DNA of 64,000 bases from Bimuria novae-zelandiae CBS 107.79 (GCA_010015655.1 ML976668.1:941734-1005733), one strand, 5' to 3'; positions 46,901-57,781 are shown, numbered from the stretch's first letter. Notes: generated by a model not told the origin, from the sequence alone. Numbers and translations: made by a program.

Positions 46901-49470
46901 GATTCTATAGGATTTAAATTGCGAAAGGGCACAAGTGGAAAACGGCGTTCCGCACACGATATAGCCTTTTCGAGTATATAGTTATGCCTATAGGGCTAAC
47001 TAACGCACCAGCAACCTTCTAGGAATTAATTAATTAAGTACTATATAAATACTTGGACGTATTCTGCACGGCGTACCTCGACGATATCTTAATATACTCA
47101 CACGGAACCTTGGAAGAGCACAAAGGACATGTACGCAAAGTACTATAGAAGTTATAAAAGCATTAATTACTCCTACACCCTAAGAAGTGCGAGTTCCATG
47201 TTACTAAGACGGAATATTTGGGATTTGTGATATCCTAAGAAGGTGTTAAGATGGACCCAAAAAAGATCGCGATAATAAAAGAATAGCTACTATTATAATT
47301 AGTAAAAGACATCTAGTCTTTCTTAGGCTTCACTAACTTCTATCGTAAATTTATTAGGAACTACTTAAAGGTCACCGCTCCACTAATAGAACTTACAAAG
47401 ATAGGAAAATGGCGACCTCTACAGGAAGCAGAGAAGGAAGCTTTCAAATAACTAAAGCGCCTATTCCTAACGGCACCCCTACTATAGATATATAACCCAG
47501 AGCAACAATATCGCATCTACACAAACGCATTAGATTATGCGCTAGGGGCTGTCCTATTGTAAGAATGCAATAACGGTAAGTAGAGACCCGTCTTCTACTA
47601 CGCACGCAAACTCTTAGGGGCAAAGCTTAACTACGAAATCTACGATAAGGAACTACTAGCTATTATTAACTATTTTAAGTAATAGGAAGCGTAGCTTAAG
47701 GGAGCTAAATATTAGATAAAGGTGTTCTCTAATCACCTTAATCTAATACGCTTCACAACGACCAAGAAGCTCAATCGACAATAGGCTAGATAGTCTAAAT
47801 AGATGGCGGAATTCGACTTCCGCATTACGTATCTACTAGGAAACGCAAATACTGTGGTAGATGCACTTAGCAGACAATTGGACCTCGTAGAAGAAGATAA
47901 TAGAGGTAACCATGTCGCAATCTTAACCTACGCGAAGGACGGGACCCTTTACTATAATAAAATATAGCTCGCGCCAGCACTGGAGGTGCGACGCGTAGAC
48001 TTTACCTATTATAGACTAGTTATGGATAGGATACAGGATTATAGTAGGCTTACAAACAAGGATTGCTAAGCGTATAACCTCTACTAAGCCACGAAATTAA
48101 CGGCACGGGACTATTAAAACTATATCTAGATTAGCGAGCAGATAGCTCCGCTACTAATTAAAAAACTATATAAGGATAGGGATTAGGGATACCTAGGGAT
48201 TGCCAAAACGACGCGTTGAATCGCGAACAAATATGCTATCCCTAGGCTACGCCAGGCAGTATAGAAGGTTTTAGGCAATTACTTAGCCTGTTACTAGAAC
48301 AAGCCTAAGAGACATAAGCCCTATAGCCTCTTACAGCTACTATAGCCACCCCTAAGACTATAGTTAAGCGTGACTATAGACTTTATCGTGAAGTTACTAG
48401 TATTACTAGCACTAGGGAACAAGGATCCCTATAACTTAATCTTAGTTATAATTTATTAACTTACTAAAGAGTCGAGGTTTGTGCTAATTAGGGAAACTAT
48501 ATTAGCAGAAGAACTAGCCTACGTAGTAGAACAAGCACTAATATTACAGGTTAGACAACCTAATAAGTTTATTATAGACAGGGCCAAGATATTCATATCG
48601 TTATACTAGACCACGTTTATAGCTAAATTAGGGATTAAGCACAAGCTCATGACGAGCTTCTATCCTAAAATAGATAGCTAAACTAAGTAAATAAACTAAA
48701 CATTAAAATAGTATCTCCGGATGTATGTAAATAAGCTTTAAAATAACTAGGTTAAGCTATTGCCAATAGCCTAGCTAGCATACAATAGCGCAAGATCGGC
48801 GACTACAGGGTACTCGCCATATTACGCCAACCATGGATGTGAGCCAACGACTCACCGGGATCCATTAGACATCTAGAGCATTACGAAGAACGCAGCCAAT
48901 AAGGCTAAACTTATATAAGACCTATATAAAACACTACACGAGAACATCGCGCGACGTAATAAATAAACAGCGCAATAAGTAAATAAGAAAAGGATTATAA
49001 AACTAACCTTTAAGAAGGGGGATAGAGTCCTCCTCTTATAAAAAAAATCTTAAGATAACGAGACTAAGCAAAAAACTAGATAACTTTTAAAAAGGACTAT
49101 TTAAAATCCAGGAAGTTAGAGGCCTAGTTAATTTTAAACTATAGTTACCTATAGATACACGTATACACCTAGTTTTCCACAAATCGCTGCTGGAACCAGC
49201 ACCACCGGACGCCGAACTAGAGACCTAACTCGAACTCGAGGACAAGGAGTACGAGGTCGAAGCAATCAGGGATCTACAAAAAATCAGACGTCAGTACAGG
49301 TACCTAGTGAAATGGGAAGGATGGCCAGAGGACCACAATACATAGGAACCAGTACAAAACCTCACGAACTACAGGACAGCGCTAGAGAGGTTCCACGAGG
49401 AGCATCCAGAAGTCCCGCGGCCGGATCCGCAAGAAACTCAGAGAAGTCGAAGGGTACAGAGGGATTAAAG
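43960..49470 (+). pseudogene. Gypsy-A gag-pol remnant
   Basis: Readable through RIP stops: gag (PKPEPYSGKGHPGIFLT near 44107; zinc knuckle near 44860 with CSKLGYFAKDYNN, last Cys now Tyr); protease near 46000; RT from about 46750 ([40 protein letters not shown]) with catalytic YLDD at 47074-47085; RNase H to about 47900 (YEIYDKELLAII, FDFRITYLLGNANTVVDALS); integrase 48100-49020; and a chromodomain at about 49229-49400 (KEYEVEAIRDLQKIRRQY, YLVKWEGWPEDHNT). The chromodomain segment is notably intact. Confidence 0.88.
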
Positions 49471-49493
49471 GAAGCAAACAAATCAGCCTATAA

Positions 49494-49862
49494 CTAGCCT
49501 ACGGGCGGGGGCGATAAAACGATAGAAGGAGCGATCGTACCCCCAGGAATTAGCTCTAGGAGCCCCGCGGCACGTTCTAACTCTTCTAACTCCACAGTCA
49601 AGATAATATCTTTAAGCACACGCCTCCGCTCTTCTTTCTTAATCTTAAGAAGCTCCCGCTCCGCGCGGGCAAGTTCTTCTTAGGCCCGTAGAAAGGTAAT
49701 ACGAGCCTGCCTCTTACGCTGCTTAAGCTCGCGACGCTTTATATTTGTTAATATAAGGTCGTAACGAGCTTTTGCCTGAATATAGAAAGCACAGAAACCT
49801 GTCTAAATCTCTACAATACACTTTAAACCCTTCTTCTTACAACGCCCATAAGGAGAAGGCAT
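49494..49862 (-). pseudogene. Antisense ORF in Gypsy-A with Cys cluster and coiled coil
   Basis: Minus-strand frame from ATG 49862 to TAG 49494-49496, 122 codons with two RIP-type stops. It begins MPSPYGRCKKKGLKCIVEI, then TGFCAFYIQAKARYDL, a C-x6-C...C spacing like the N-terminal cluster seen in many fungal zinc-cluster-like hypothetical proteins (one or two further Cys may now be Tyr). A basic/acidic helical segment follows (RELKQRKRQARITFLRA, ELARAERELLKIKKEERRR, VELEELERAARGLLEL). It sits between the chromodomain and the 3' LTR of Gypsy-A, on the opposite strand. Function unknown. Confidence 0.6.
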
Positions 49863-50007
49863 CTCTACGTTCGTAGCAAGAACAGTAGCTACACGATCGT
49901 GATGTCGCTACGTGGACGCAGGTTTCGAAGCTTTTAGCATAGTTAGGGAGGCTAGGGAAATCCGAGAGGATGACCACTTACGACAAGGGCGGGGACGGGC
50001 GACCTTA

Positions 50008-52137
50008 TACCGTGCCTCGGCAGTCAGTGCAACACGTCAGTCAATGCAACACCCCACCATGCAACGTACCAACTTTCACGCGCCGCATCCCCACCAATAT
50101 GGATCCAATCAAGGCAGCAATTACAGCAATCGAATCGCAAGAGCCAGGAGCATCTTTTTCATATAGAAAAATTACAAAAGAATATGGTGTTGCACTTTCT
50201 ACATTGACGCGCCGGCACCAAGGCGTCACGCAGGCGCGTGCAGATACCGACTCTACACGTCGAAATCTCAGCCCACAGCAAGAATCAGAGCTCCTACGAT
50301 ATATTAGAGGCCTTACTGAACGTGGCCTTCCTCCTACACGGCAAATGATACAAAGCTTTGCCTCTACTATAGCCAAAAAGGAGGTTAGCTTATCATGGGT
50401 TGATCGCTTTGTGAGGCGCCACCCTGAATCCTTGATATCACGATGGACGACCGGCATCGACAGCAATCGCCATAAAGCTGATTCCCTAGGCAAATATGAG
50501 GACTACTTTCAGCTTCTACAGCAAAAGATTGGCCAGTATCAGATCGAGACTCAGCATATATACAATATGGACGAAAAAGGCTGCCTGCTCGGCATCACCT
50601 CCCGCTCAAAGAGGATCTTTGATAGACCTCTGTACGAGAGCAAGGCAGTAAGGCAAGCTATTCAGGATGGTAGCCGTGAATGGATATCGATCATCGCTTG
50701 CATATGCGCCGACGGATCTGCCCTAGATCCAGCTCTAATCTATCAGGCCACCTCTACAGATATACAATCAAGTTGGATAGAGGACCTTAACCCTTAACAT
50801 TATCAAGTCTTTATCACTGTATCAGAATTTGGCTAGACAAATAATCAGATAGGCCTTGCATAGCTTTAACAGGTGTTTAATCGCCTTACAAAGTCAAAAG
50901 CTGGACGATTATATCGACTATTAATCCTTAATGGCCATGGATCTCACGTTACTATGGATTTTATCGACTTTTGCGATCGTAATAAGATCCTGTTAGCTAT
51001 CTATCCACCACATTCGACCCATACGCTACAGCCTCTAGATGTCTGCATGTTCAAGCCTCTATTAACAGCATATTCAAACGAGCTATCAGCCTTCTTACAA
51101 GATAGCCTAGGAATAGCCTCTATTGCTAAAAGGGACTTCTTTAGCTTATTCTAGAAGGCCTAGGTTAGTACTATAAGGCAGCTATTAATACTCTAGGCCT
51201 TTAAGGCTACTAGCCTATTACCTCTACATCTAGAAGTTATCCTTAAGCGGTTTAACAACGATCACGTACCTAAGCAAGAATTATAAGAAAGCTTAATCTT
51301 AGTACTTAGCGCATTAGATTAGAGGAAAATCGATAGGCTTCTAAAAGCTTATATTAATATAGGGGCTAGTAATGTGGCTAAAAAGCTAAGTTAAACTATA
51401 TACTTAATTTCTGCACGAGCACAGCTTGCAGAGCATGAAAATTAAGGCCTATAGAAGGCCCTAACTATCTAAAAGAAACGCTTAAAGCGAGGCAGGCCTC
51501 TACCTTTTAATTAGCCTTATAAGGATTAAGGGGGATTTATTTTTATGTCACCCTATTGCGTTTAGCGGGCACGTAATTATCTACACGAAAAAGATACTAA
51601 AGCGCAGCAACTATAGCTTTAAAAACGTAAGTAAGTAAAGGCACGTCAGGCTAGCTAGTAGCTTAAAATAAGGCTACTCTAAGAGAGGCGTGTTACTTAA
51701 GCAGCTACTAGAGATACACGCGCAAAGCAGAGGGCAGATAAGGCTATAAAGTAATGCCTTAAGTAATAGGCCTGTAAGGCACAAAGTTAACTTTAAAAAC
51801 AGATTAAAATATCTAAATTAGTAAACAAGAAGGCTTTAAAGCCTCCTAGCAAGCCTACTAAGAAAAAACAGCCTTAGTGTGAGGCTATAGATGTTGATAA
51901 GGCCTTATCTATTGCATCCGCCTCACAGTCGCGCAGAGGCCGAATCATCAGAACACCAAGTAGATATCGATAATCTAAGTAGCTAGCAATTATCTACAGG
52001 CCTCAGAGACCCCAAATCCAGAAAATCTCGTGATAATATTGATTGTGGGTGGCTCAGCAGCTTCATGTTGCTGGCCGAGCGATCTTGTTGGGGTGTTGCA
52101 TTGACTGACGTGTTGCACTGACTGCCGAGGCACAGTA
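50008..52137 (+). mobile_element. Pogo/Fot1-like DNA transposon in Gypsy-A
   Basis: 2,130 bp. Terminal inverted repeats of about 48 bp begin TACCGTGCCTCGGCAGTCAG on the left; the right end read inward is the same with a single C/T change. TA duplications at 50006-50007 and 52138-52139. Codes for a DDE_1 transposase. RIP damage is uneven: light to about 50790, heavy from there to about 51900. Confidence 0.9.
50099..51975 (+). pseudogene. Pogo/Fot1-type transposase, RIP-inactivated
   Basis: From ATG 50099 (MDPIKAAITAIESQEPG) 233 codons are open: a psq-type HTH (SYRKITKEYGVALSTLTRRH), a CENP-B/Tc5-type HTH (LPPTRQMIQSFASTI, SWVDRFVRRHPESL), then the DDE domain with the first Asp in YNMDEKGCLLG. 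After TAA 50795-50797 the same frame continues with TAG/TAA stops. The second catalytic site reads LILNGHGSH, where an Asp is expected, so a G-to-A change has also removed a catalytic residue. HSTHTLQPLDVCMFKPL holds the third. The C-terminal basic tail is unreadable in places. The 3' limit is approximate. Confidence 0.85.
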
Positions 52138-52222
52138 TAGGCGCTGCGGCGCTAACCCTAGGCAACGCCGCGACAACCGAAACACAAAGATATTGGGACG
52201 ATACCTTTAAGAGGGGGGATAG

Positions 52223-52755
52223 TGTTACGATCCCGAAGGATAGCGCAGGAATGAATCTCTATAGTAGACGAGGTGTCCAGGAAGGGACGCAGGTCGCACG
52301 GCACGAGGGCCGTAGGGCAACACGCCAGACTAATGTATCACGTGACGACGCTCTGTCTTGGCGGACAGAGCGCCGACATACTAAACGGGCGTATCACGTG
52401 ATGACGCTCTGTCTTGGCGGACAGAGCGCTGACACACCGACGCTCTGTAAGGGCCCACAGAGCGACTGCGCTCTGTGGGGAACGACAGAGCACCCAGGGA
52501 CAAGGGAGGAAACAGACTAGTATATAGTGTGACGATTCTCCTATGTTGTTTCCCTCCTTGTAGTCAACTCACATATCTTCTGTGCGAGTACGTTCTCCTA
52601 TACAGACTAATAGTTATTTTACTTTATTATAAGATTAGATTATCTAGCCTCGCGCTAAGTGTCGCATCAACTTATACTACTAAATAATCCGTAAAGCACC
52701 ACGATACCTTACCGCCCTAACCCGGATCGGAACAAGGTGTGAGAGCCTCATAACA
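52223..52755 (+). repeat. Gypsy-A 3' LTR with 56-bp internal duplication
   Basis: 533 bp. A 56-bp unit starting GTATCACGTGA at 52335 is repeated at 52391, so hairpin 1 occurs twice (about 52349 and 52405). This accounts exactly for the 56-bp length difference from the 5' LTR. Confidence 0.92.
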
Positions 52756-52760
52756 TTATT

Positions 52761-53480
52761 AATCTAAGATAATTATATATTATAGCTATATAACGCGTCT
52801 AGCGATACTTGCTCGCAACTTAATATTATGCTATTAAAGGTTCTTATAATAACTTAATTATAAAGATTATATCTAATAATAATAACTATCGCGATTCTTT
52901 ATTTTTTAGCGCGTTAGACGCCTCGTACGTAGATAATATAAAGATACGTTAAAACTTATAAGGATAATATTTCTTTCTTTATAGTATAATTATTAACTAA
53001 AAGGCCACTATCTAGCGCACTATTATTAAGTTTACTACTAAATTAAAGTTACTTTTAATCTCCATTATTAGCTTATAAATAGTAGAGTAGCTTTACTTCT
53101 TTAATAGTATCTTATTTAACTTAGGCATAACGCTTACGATCTACTATAATAATTAATAAATAGTAGTAATTATTAATAAGGACCTTAATTAACGATATAT
53201 AAAAATTTAACACGTTAATATCTATTAAATATAGATTTAATAAGAGGTAGAGGCTTAGCGACTTATTATTAAATAGGTCCCTATAGATAAGATAGCCGCT
53301 AACGGGCTTATTAAAGTCCTCTTAAAGGCTAAATATTAAGAGTTTATTTAATAGCTTTACTTTATTAATGTTACGTAACGCCTCTAGGGTAGCGTTAATA
53401 ATAATAATTTTATATATTTAGTTACCTAATTAAGTAAGATTTTAGCTTCACCACTTAATTAACATGAAGCTGAGGGGGTG
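52761..53480 (+). pseudogene. Copia-A pol 3' remnant (RNase H)
   Basis: Resumes the Copia-A frame after Gypsy-A. A segment reading LDASYVDNIK-like, around 52915-52945, marks the RNase H domain. Ends in the tract CTGAGGGGGTG immediately before the 3' LTR. Heavily RIP-mutated. Confidence 0.7.
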
Positions 53481-53610
53481 TGTGACGGTTCAGTATGGAA
53501 GCTTGGGCCACCCGTGCGGCCCGTGCACGTGATCCACACAGTATATAGCTCCTGTAGAGTAGCTACTCAATCAACAACGATTGCCTCAACACTCTCTTTT
53601 CAACGTCACA
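53481..53610 (+). repeat. Copia-A 3' LTR
   Basis: 130 bp; only a few transitions from the 5' LTR, so the insertion is not old, or the LTR was spared by RIP. It runs straight into coding sequence of a DUF3176-type gene at 53611. Confidence 0.9.
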
Positions 53611-55653
53611 GACAAGATCGATTGGATTCGAAAAAGTATAGCTGGACTTGGGATCGAGGAGGCCCCTTTCAGACCCGATACAAGTCCAATAACTCCTGGA
53701 ATAGCCGAGAAAAGAGGAGAAGAAAATGCTGCAGATGTGCAGCAAGCCTCTAATTTTGCGCAACGCATCGAGCAAAGACTGTGGAGGTACAGCGCTTCGC
53801 GAAACGTGGTGAAGAGATGGTTGCTAGAGATCATCAGTTGGACGCTCAGTGCTGCGTGCATGGCGGGTGTCATCGTCATGTTGTACGTCTATCAGAATCG
53901 TAGCATCCCTCGATGGCCTCTCGGTCTTACTCTGAACGCCTATATCTCGGTTCTGGAAAAGATCGCATCCGCCGCTCTTTTATTACCCGTTTCTGAGGCA
54001 CTGGGGCAACTTAAATGGAGTTGGTTTCAAGGTGACAATTCGAAAAAAAATGTGGGATTTCGAGATCTTTGATAATGCGTCAAGGGGTCCATGGGGCTCC
54101 CTTTTACTGATCATCCGTACAAAGGGCAGGTCACTCGCGGCCCTCGGAGCCTGCGTAACTATCCTGGCATTATGTCTCGATCCCTTTTTCCAACAAGTCG
54201 TAGAGTACCCCGAGAAATGGCGACTTCAGGACGGCAAGGGTCAAATTCCGAGAGCGATCGGGTACGAACCATTCTATTCTAGCATGAGCTTTCAGCAAGG
54301 CTTCCAAACTATGGAGACCGATCAATCAATGGTTGGAGTCGGCTATCGCTTTTTCTTCGGCAACGGGACACCTCCTATGACCTTTGGAAAAGGGATGAGA
54401 GCTGAGGTTCCACTGGGATGTCCAAATAGCAACTGTACCTGGCCAGATTATGAGACATTCGGTATCTCAAATGAATGCCGCGATGCAACTGATCGCGTGG
54501 AGTTCAGATGCAGCCACGGACCAATGGACTGGATCCAAATGCCTGACGCGGACCCCGACGCTGTCAAGGACTATACCTTCCCGAATGGAACCTCTTGCGG
54601 ATGGTGGCTTAAAGCAGACAAGCCACTTCTCATGACAGGGTACAACGTAGACCGAAGGTCGAACCATTCCGGAGAAATTCTTTTGCAACGCGCTCAACCT
54701 TTATATGACTTATTTTCCCGAGAATTCATGCCAGGGTATACACCTCTGCTCAACAACAGTCGAAATCCATTGGCACACGTTATCATCGTTTCCGGTGAGG
54801 AAGCAGAGTCAGTGCACCGGAATGCAACCCCATCAGCCCAGGAGTGTATACTATCATGGTCCGCTCAGACCATGCAGTCGACTTACACCGCGGGCGGATA
54901 TATCGAAAAGATAGCTAGAGCATTCGTGAATACATCCGTAGGAGAATCGCACTGGCGAACGACAGTGATTCCGAATGACAACAATCAGATGATCCTCTAC
55001 GACTACGTATACCTGGAAAATATACCTTAATCACCGAGAATAACACCTCCTTCATCGACAACAACACTCATAATGCCATGGTAGCTCTGTTCGATGATGT
55101 GTTTCCCTCTACCTATACGATCCTTAGTGACGACAAGGACGCCCAGCCAATGATGCGATGGAAATGGTGGAAGACCATCACTCCTTACACCCGGAGAATG
55201 ATCTACAATCCCTGGCTGTACAGAAATGTCACGATGCACATGGATCGCATGGCTTCAGCAATGACAAACATGATGCGATCAGCTCCAAGCGATACAGAAA
55301 CAGTGGAAGGCATGGCGTACGACCTCGAGAGTTTGGTGGATGTACGATGGGTCTGGTTGTCGCTTCCACTCGGGCTACTCGCCTTTACTGGTATCTTCTT
55401 GCTTGCGACCATTTTCCGAAGCTCAAGAGAGCATGACCGCGGTCAAGTCGGCGTCTGGAAGACGTCAGCCATAGCTACACTCCTTTACGGTCTACCTGAT
55501 GATATGTCAAAGAAGATGACTTCAACGAAAGCCGACGAAACGCCACGAGCGAAGGCTAAGGAGGTCAAAGTGAAGTGGGTTCCTATAGGTGGCTGGAGGT
55601 TCTCGGGCAACAGTATACCCCCTTCTTTCAAAGGTAGCCCTTCATCTTCATAG
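53611..55653 (+). pseudogene. DUF3176-type membrane protein gene, 5' end cut by Copia-A LTR, two frame breaks
   Basis: Three consecutive frames read as one protein of ~680 residues. Segment 1 (53611-54047) has DKIDWIRKSIAGLG, a helix WTLSAACMAGVIVMLYVYQN and LGQLKWSWF. Segment 2 (to about 55020) has FEIFDNASRGPWGSLLLI, the membrane segment SLAALGACVTILALCLDPFF and several N-glycosylation sites. Segment 3 (to 55653) has a helix VWLSLPLGLLAFTGIFLLATIF and a Lys-rich tail. This order is that of fungal DUF3176 proteins (function unknown). The first break is an A8 run at about 54043-54050, where seven would keep the frame; the second lies near 55020. The reading frame enters the LTR at 53610, so the true N-terminus is gone. 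Confidence 0.82.
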
Positions 55654-56163
55654 ACCTTCGCTGGGCTTCTCTTTCCCTACCTACTCCATCCCATGAGCGC
55701 TTCTATATCGGGCACACTGGCTGTGAGGAGACCACGTTATGAGCAGCATCTTTGTCGCTGTGACAGCTCTCACGTTGGCAAATTCTTGTTATAATAGCAA
55801 ATATGCCATCACATCACATTTTGTGTACTTCTGTATGTGCTCGTGCTGCGCAACGCCTCGTTCGCAAAGTCAATTCCGTTCCCACTACTGACTGTCCTCG
55901 GCCGGCTTTCATTGGCAATGAGACTGTCCCATCACTACCTAGATGACATTGCATTCAGAGCGTGCGCCGCTTGCAGCATTCAGCAACAAATACGCCAACC
56001 CTAACATCAATATAGCAGAAGAACCAGTCAGTTGTTGGCTCGTTATGCGATGAAGCCAGGCGCTCACAATGCACTGTGGGGCTAGCGGGGCATGGATTGA
56101 TTCGTGGATCAAACCCAGAGAAGTGGTCCCGGGCGGCTAAAGTCCTGCCCACTGCTCTCGACC
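55654..56163. other. Intergenic
   Basis: 3' flank of the DUF3176-type gene up to the mariner-type element. No gene seen. Confidence 0.45.
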
Positions 56164-56304
56164 TACAAAGGGTAATCTCAAAAAGTCGACGAATCACGTG
56201 ACCAAATCGAGCGCCAAGAGGCGCTAAAACTCGCGCTAGGCCAAAGAACCCCGGCTTTCCGACGCGTTGCTACTTCCACTTTCACACCTACGTTCTCACC
56301 CAAT

Positions 56305-57781
56305 ATGACTGATTTACGGCCGAAAAAAGGCCCTACGCCACTCTCTGACGCTCAAATAGGCGCGCTCATCGCTTTCCGCGCTCAAAANNNNNNNNNNNNN
56401 NNNNNNNNNNNNNNNNNNNNNNNNNNNNNNNNNNNNNNNNNNNNNNNNNNNNNNNNNNNNNNNNNNNNNNNNNNNNNNNNNNNNNNNNNNNNNNNNNNNN
56501 NNNNNNNNNNNNNNNNNNNNNNNNNNNNNNNNNNNNNNNNNNNNNNNNNNNNNNNNNNNNNNNNNNNNNNNNNNNNNNNNNNNNNNNNNNNNNNNNNNNN
56601 NNNNNNNNNNNNNNNNNNNNNNNNNNNNNNNNNNNNNNNNNNNNNNNNNNNNNNNNNNNNNNNNNNNNNNNNNNNNNNNNNNNNNNNNNNNNNNNNNNNN
56701 NNNNNNNNNNNNNNNNNNNNNNNNNNNNNNNNNNNNNNNNNNNNNNNNNNNNNNNNNNNNNNNNNNNNNNNNNNNNNNNNNNNNNNNNNNNNNNNNNNNN
56801 NNNNNNNNNNNNNNNNNNNNNNNNNNNNNNNNNNNNNNNNNNNNNNNNNNNNNNNNNNNNNNNNNNNNNNNNNNNNNNNNNNNNNNNNNNNNNNNNNNNN
56901 NNNNNNNNNNNNNNNNNNNNNNNNNNNNNNNNNNNNNNNNNNNNNNNNNNNNNNNNNNNNNNNNNNNNNNNNNNNNNNNNNNNNNNNNNNNNNNNNNNNN
57001 NNNNNNNNNNNNNNNNNNNNNNNNNNNNNNNNNNNNNNNNNNNNNNNNNNNNNNNNNNNNNNNNNNNNNNNNNNNNNNNNNNNNNNNNNNNNNNNNNNNN
57101 NNNNNNNNNNNNNNNNNNNNNNNNNNNNNNNNNNNNNNNNNNNNNNNNNNNNNNNNNNNNNNNNNNNNNNNNNNNNNNNNNNNNNNNNNNNNNNNNNNNN
57201 NNNNNNNNNNNNNNNNNNNNNNNNNNNNNNNNNNNNNNNNNNNNNNNNNNNNNNNNNNNNNNNNNNNNNNNNNNNNNNNNNNNNNNNNNNNNNNNNNNNN
57301 NNNNNNNNNNNNNNNNNNNNNNNNNNNNNNNNNNNNNNNNNNNNNNNNNNNNNNNNNNNNNNNNNNNNNNNNNNNNNNNNNNNNNNNCGTCTTTCCTTAC
57401 TATTGCTCTATACGCGAGAACAACCCAGGCGCCATTGTATACTTGATTCAAGACAACGTACACCTCCACGCACTGGGCCTACGTTACTGTAGGCCAGAAA
57501 TTGAAGCTCTAGGAATCAAGTTCGGCCCTCACCCTCCTAATTCACCCGATTTGCACCCAATTGAGCGCTGTTTTGGGCGTCTAGAAGGTTTCCTACAGAG
57601 TTACGAGTGCGAGTCGTCTACCAAGGCTGCCAAGAAGGCTGCTGAGCAGTACGTACGTCAAGTGTGGCAGAGTGATGAGCAGCTCAGGCAATATATGGCT
57701 GAAAAGCTCCATCCTAACTACTTTCTGCATGTTGCAGAGCAATGTGTGCAGGCAGGTGGCGAGAATAACTTTACAGCATAA
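56305..57781 (+). CDS. Mariner/Tc1-type transposase, interrupted by assembly gap
   Basis: Start ATG 56305 with MTDLRPKKGPTPLSDAQIGA, the N-terminal HTH opening typical of fungal mariner transposases. After the gap the C-terminal part of the DDE domain reads AIVYLIQDNVHLHALG, GPHPPNSPDLHPIERCFG (the D and E of the catalytic triad) and ends VQAGGENNFTA, TAA 57779-57781. The two sides are in different frames across the 1,000 Ns, but the gap length is arbitrary, so an intact ORF of ~480-500 aa cannot be excluded. Confidence 0.75.
56388..57387. other. Assembly gap, exactly 1,000 N
   Basis: A run of 1,000 N, a round number that suggests a fixed-size or placeholder gap. It lies inside the transposon, probably because near-identical copies elsewhere could not be resolved. 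Confidence 0.98.

Larger units (their letters stand above)
43442..52755 (+). mobile_element. Gypsy-A: chromovirus-type LTR retrotransposon, plus strand, inserted in Copia-A pol
   Basis: LTRs 43442-43918 (477 bp) and 52223-52755 (533 bp), both TGTTACGATCCC...ATAACA, with exact TSD TTATT at 43437-43441 and 52756-52760. Polypurine tract AAGAGGGGGGATAG at 52209-52222. Order gag, protease, RT, RNase H, integrase, chromodomain. A pogo-like transposon sits at 50008-52137. The structure is complete, all ORFs are RIP-stopped. Confidence 0.93.
20200..53480. other. AT-rich RIP-degraded repeat block
   Basis: Strong local fall in G+C with abundant TA dinucleotides. Coding frames of retroelements can still be read, but Gln (CAA/CAG) and Trp (TGG) positions repeatedly appear as TAA/TAG and Cys positions as Tyr. 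That is the signature of C-to-T change on either strand expected from repeat-induced point mutation. Islands of normal composition remain (for example 25215-25387, 31080-31358, 33770-34100, 49200-49500, 50010-50800). No functional host gene is seen inside. Confidence 0.9.
33637..53610 (+). mobile_element. Copia-A: Copia-type LTR retrotransposon, plus strand, host of two further insertions
   Basis: 130-bp LTRs at 33637-33766 and 53481-53610 with 7-bp inverted ends TGTGACG/CGTCACA (the left copy's end reads CGTAATA). The primer site GTTATGAGCC follows at 33767. It is complementary to the anticodon-stem region of initiator tRNA-Met, the half-tRNA priming known for copia-like elements. A tract GAGGGGGTG precedes the 3' LTR. 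Without inserts (Copia-B 34580-40132, Gypsy-A 43442-52755, each with one TSD) the element is ~5.1 kb. It has no matching TSD: CCCTA on the left, GACAA on the right. Confidence 0.88.

Noticed and set aside
55009..55083. Intron joining segments 2 and 3 of the DUF3176-type gene
   Set aside because: The GTATAC...TAG pair does not give a compatible phase and would remove conserved-looking sequence; a 1-nt frame break fits better.
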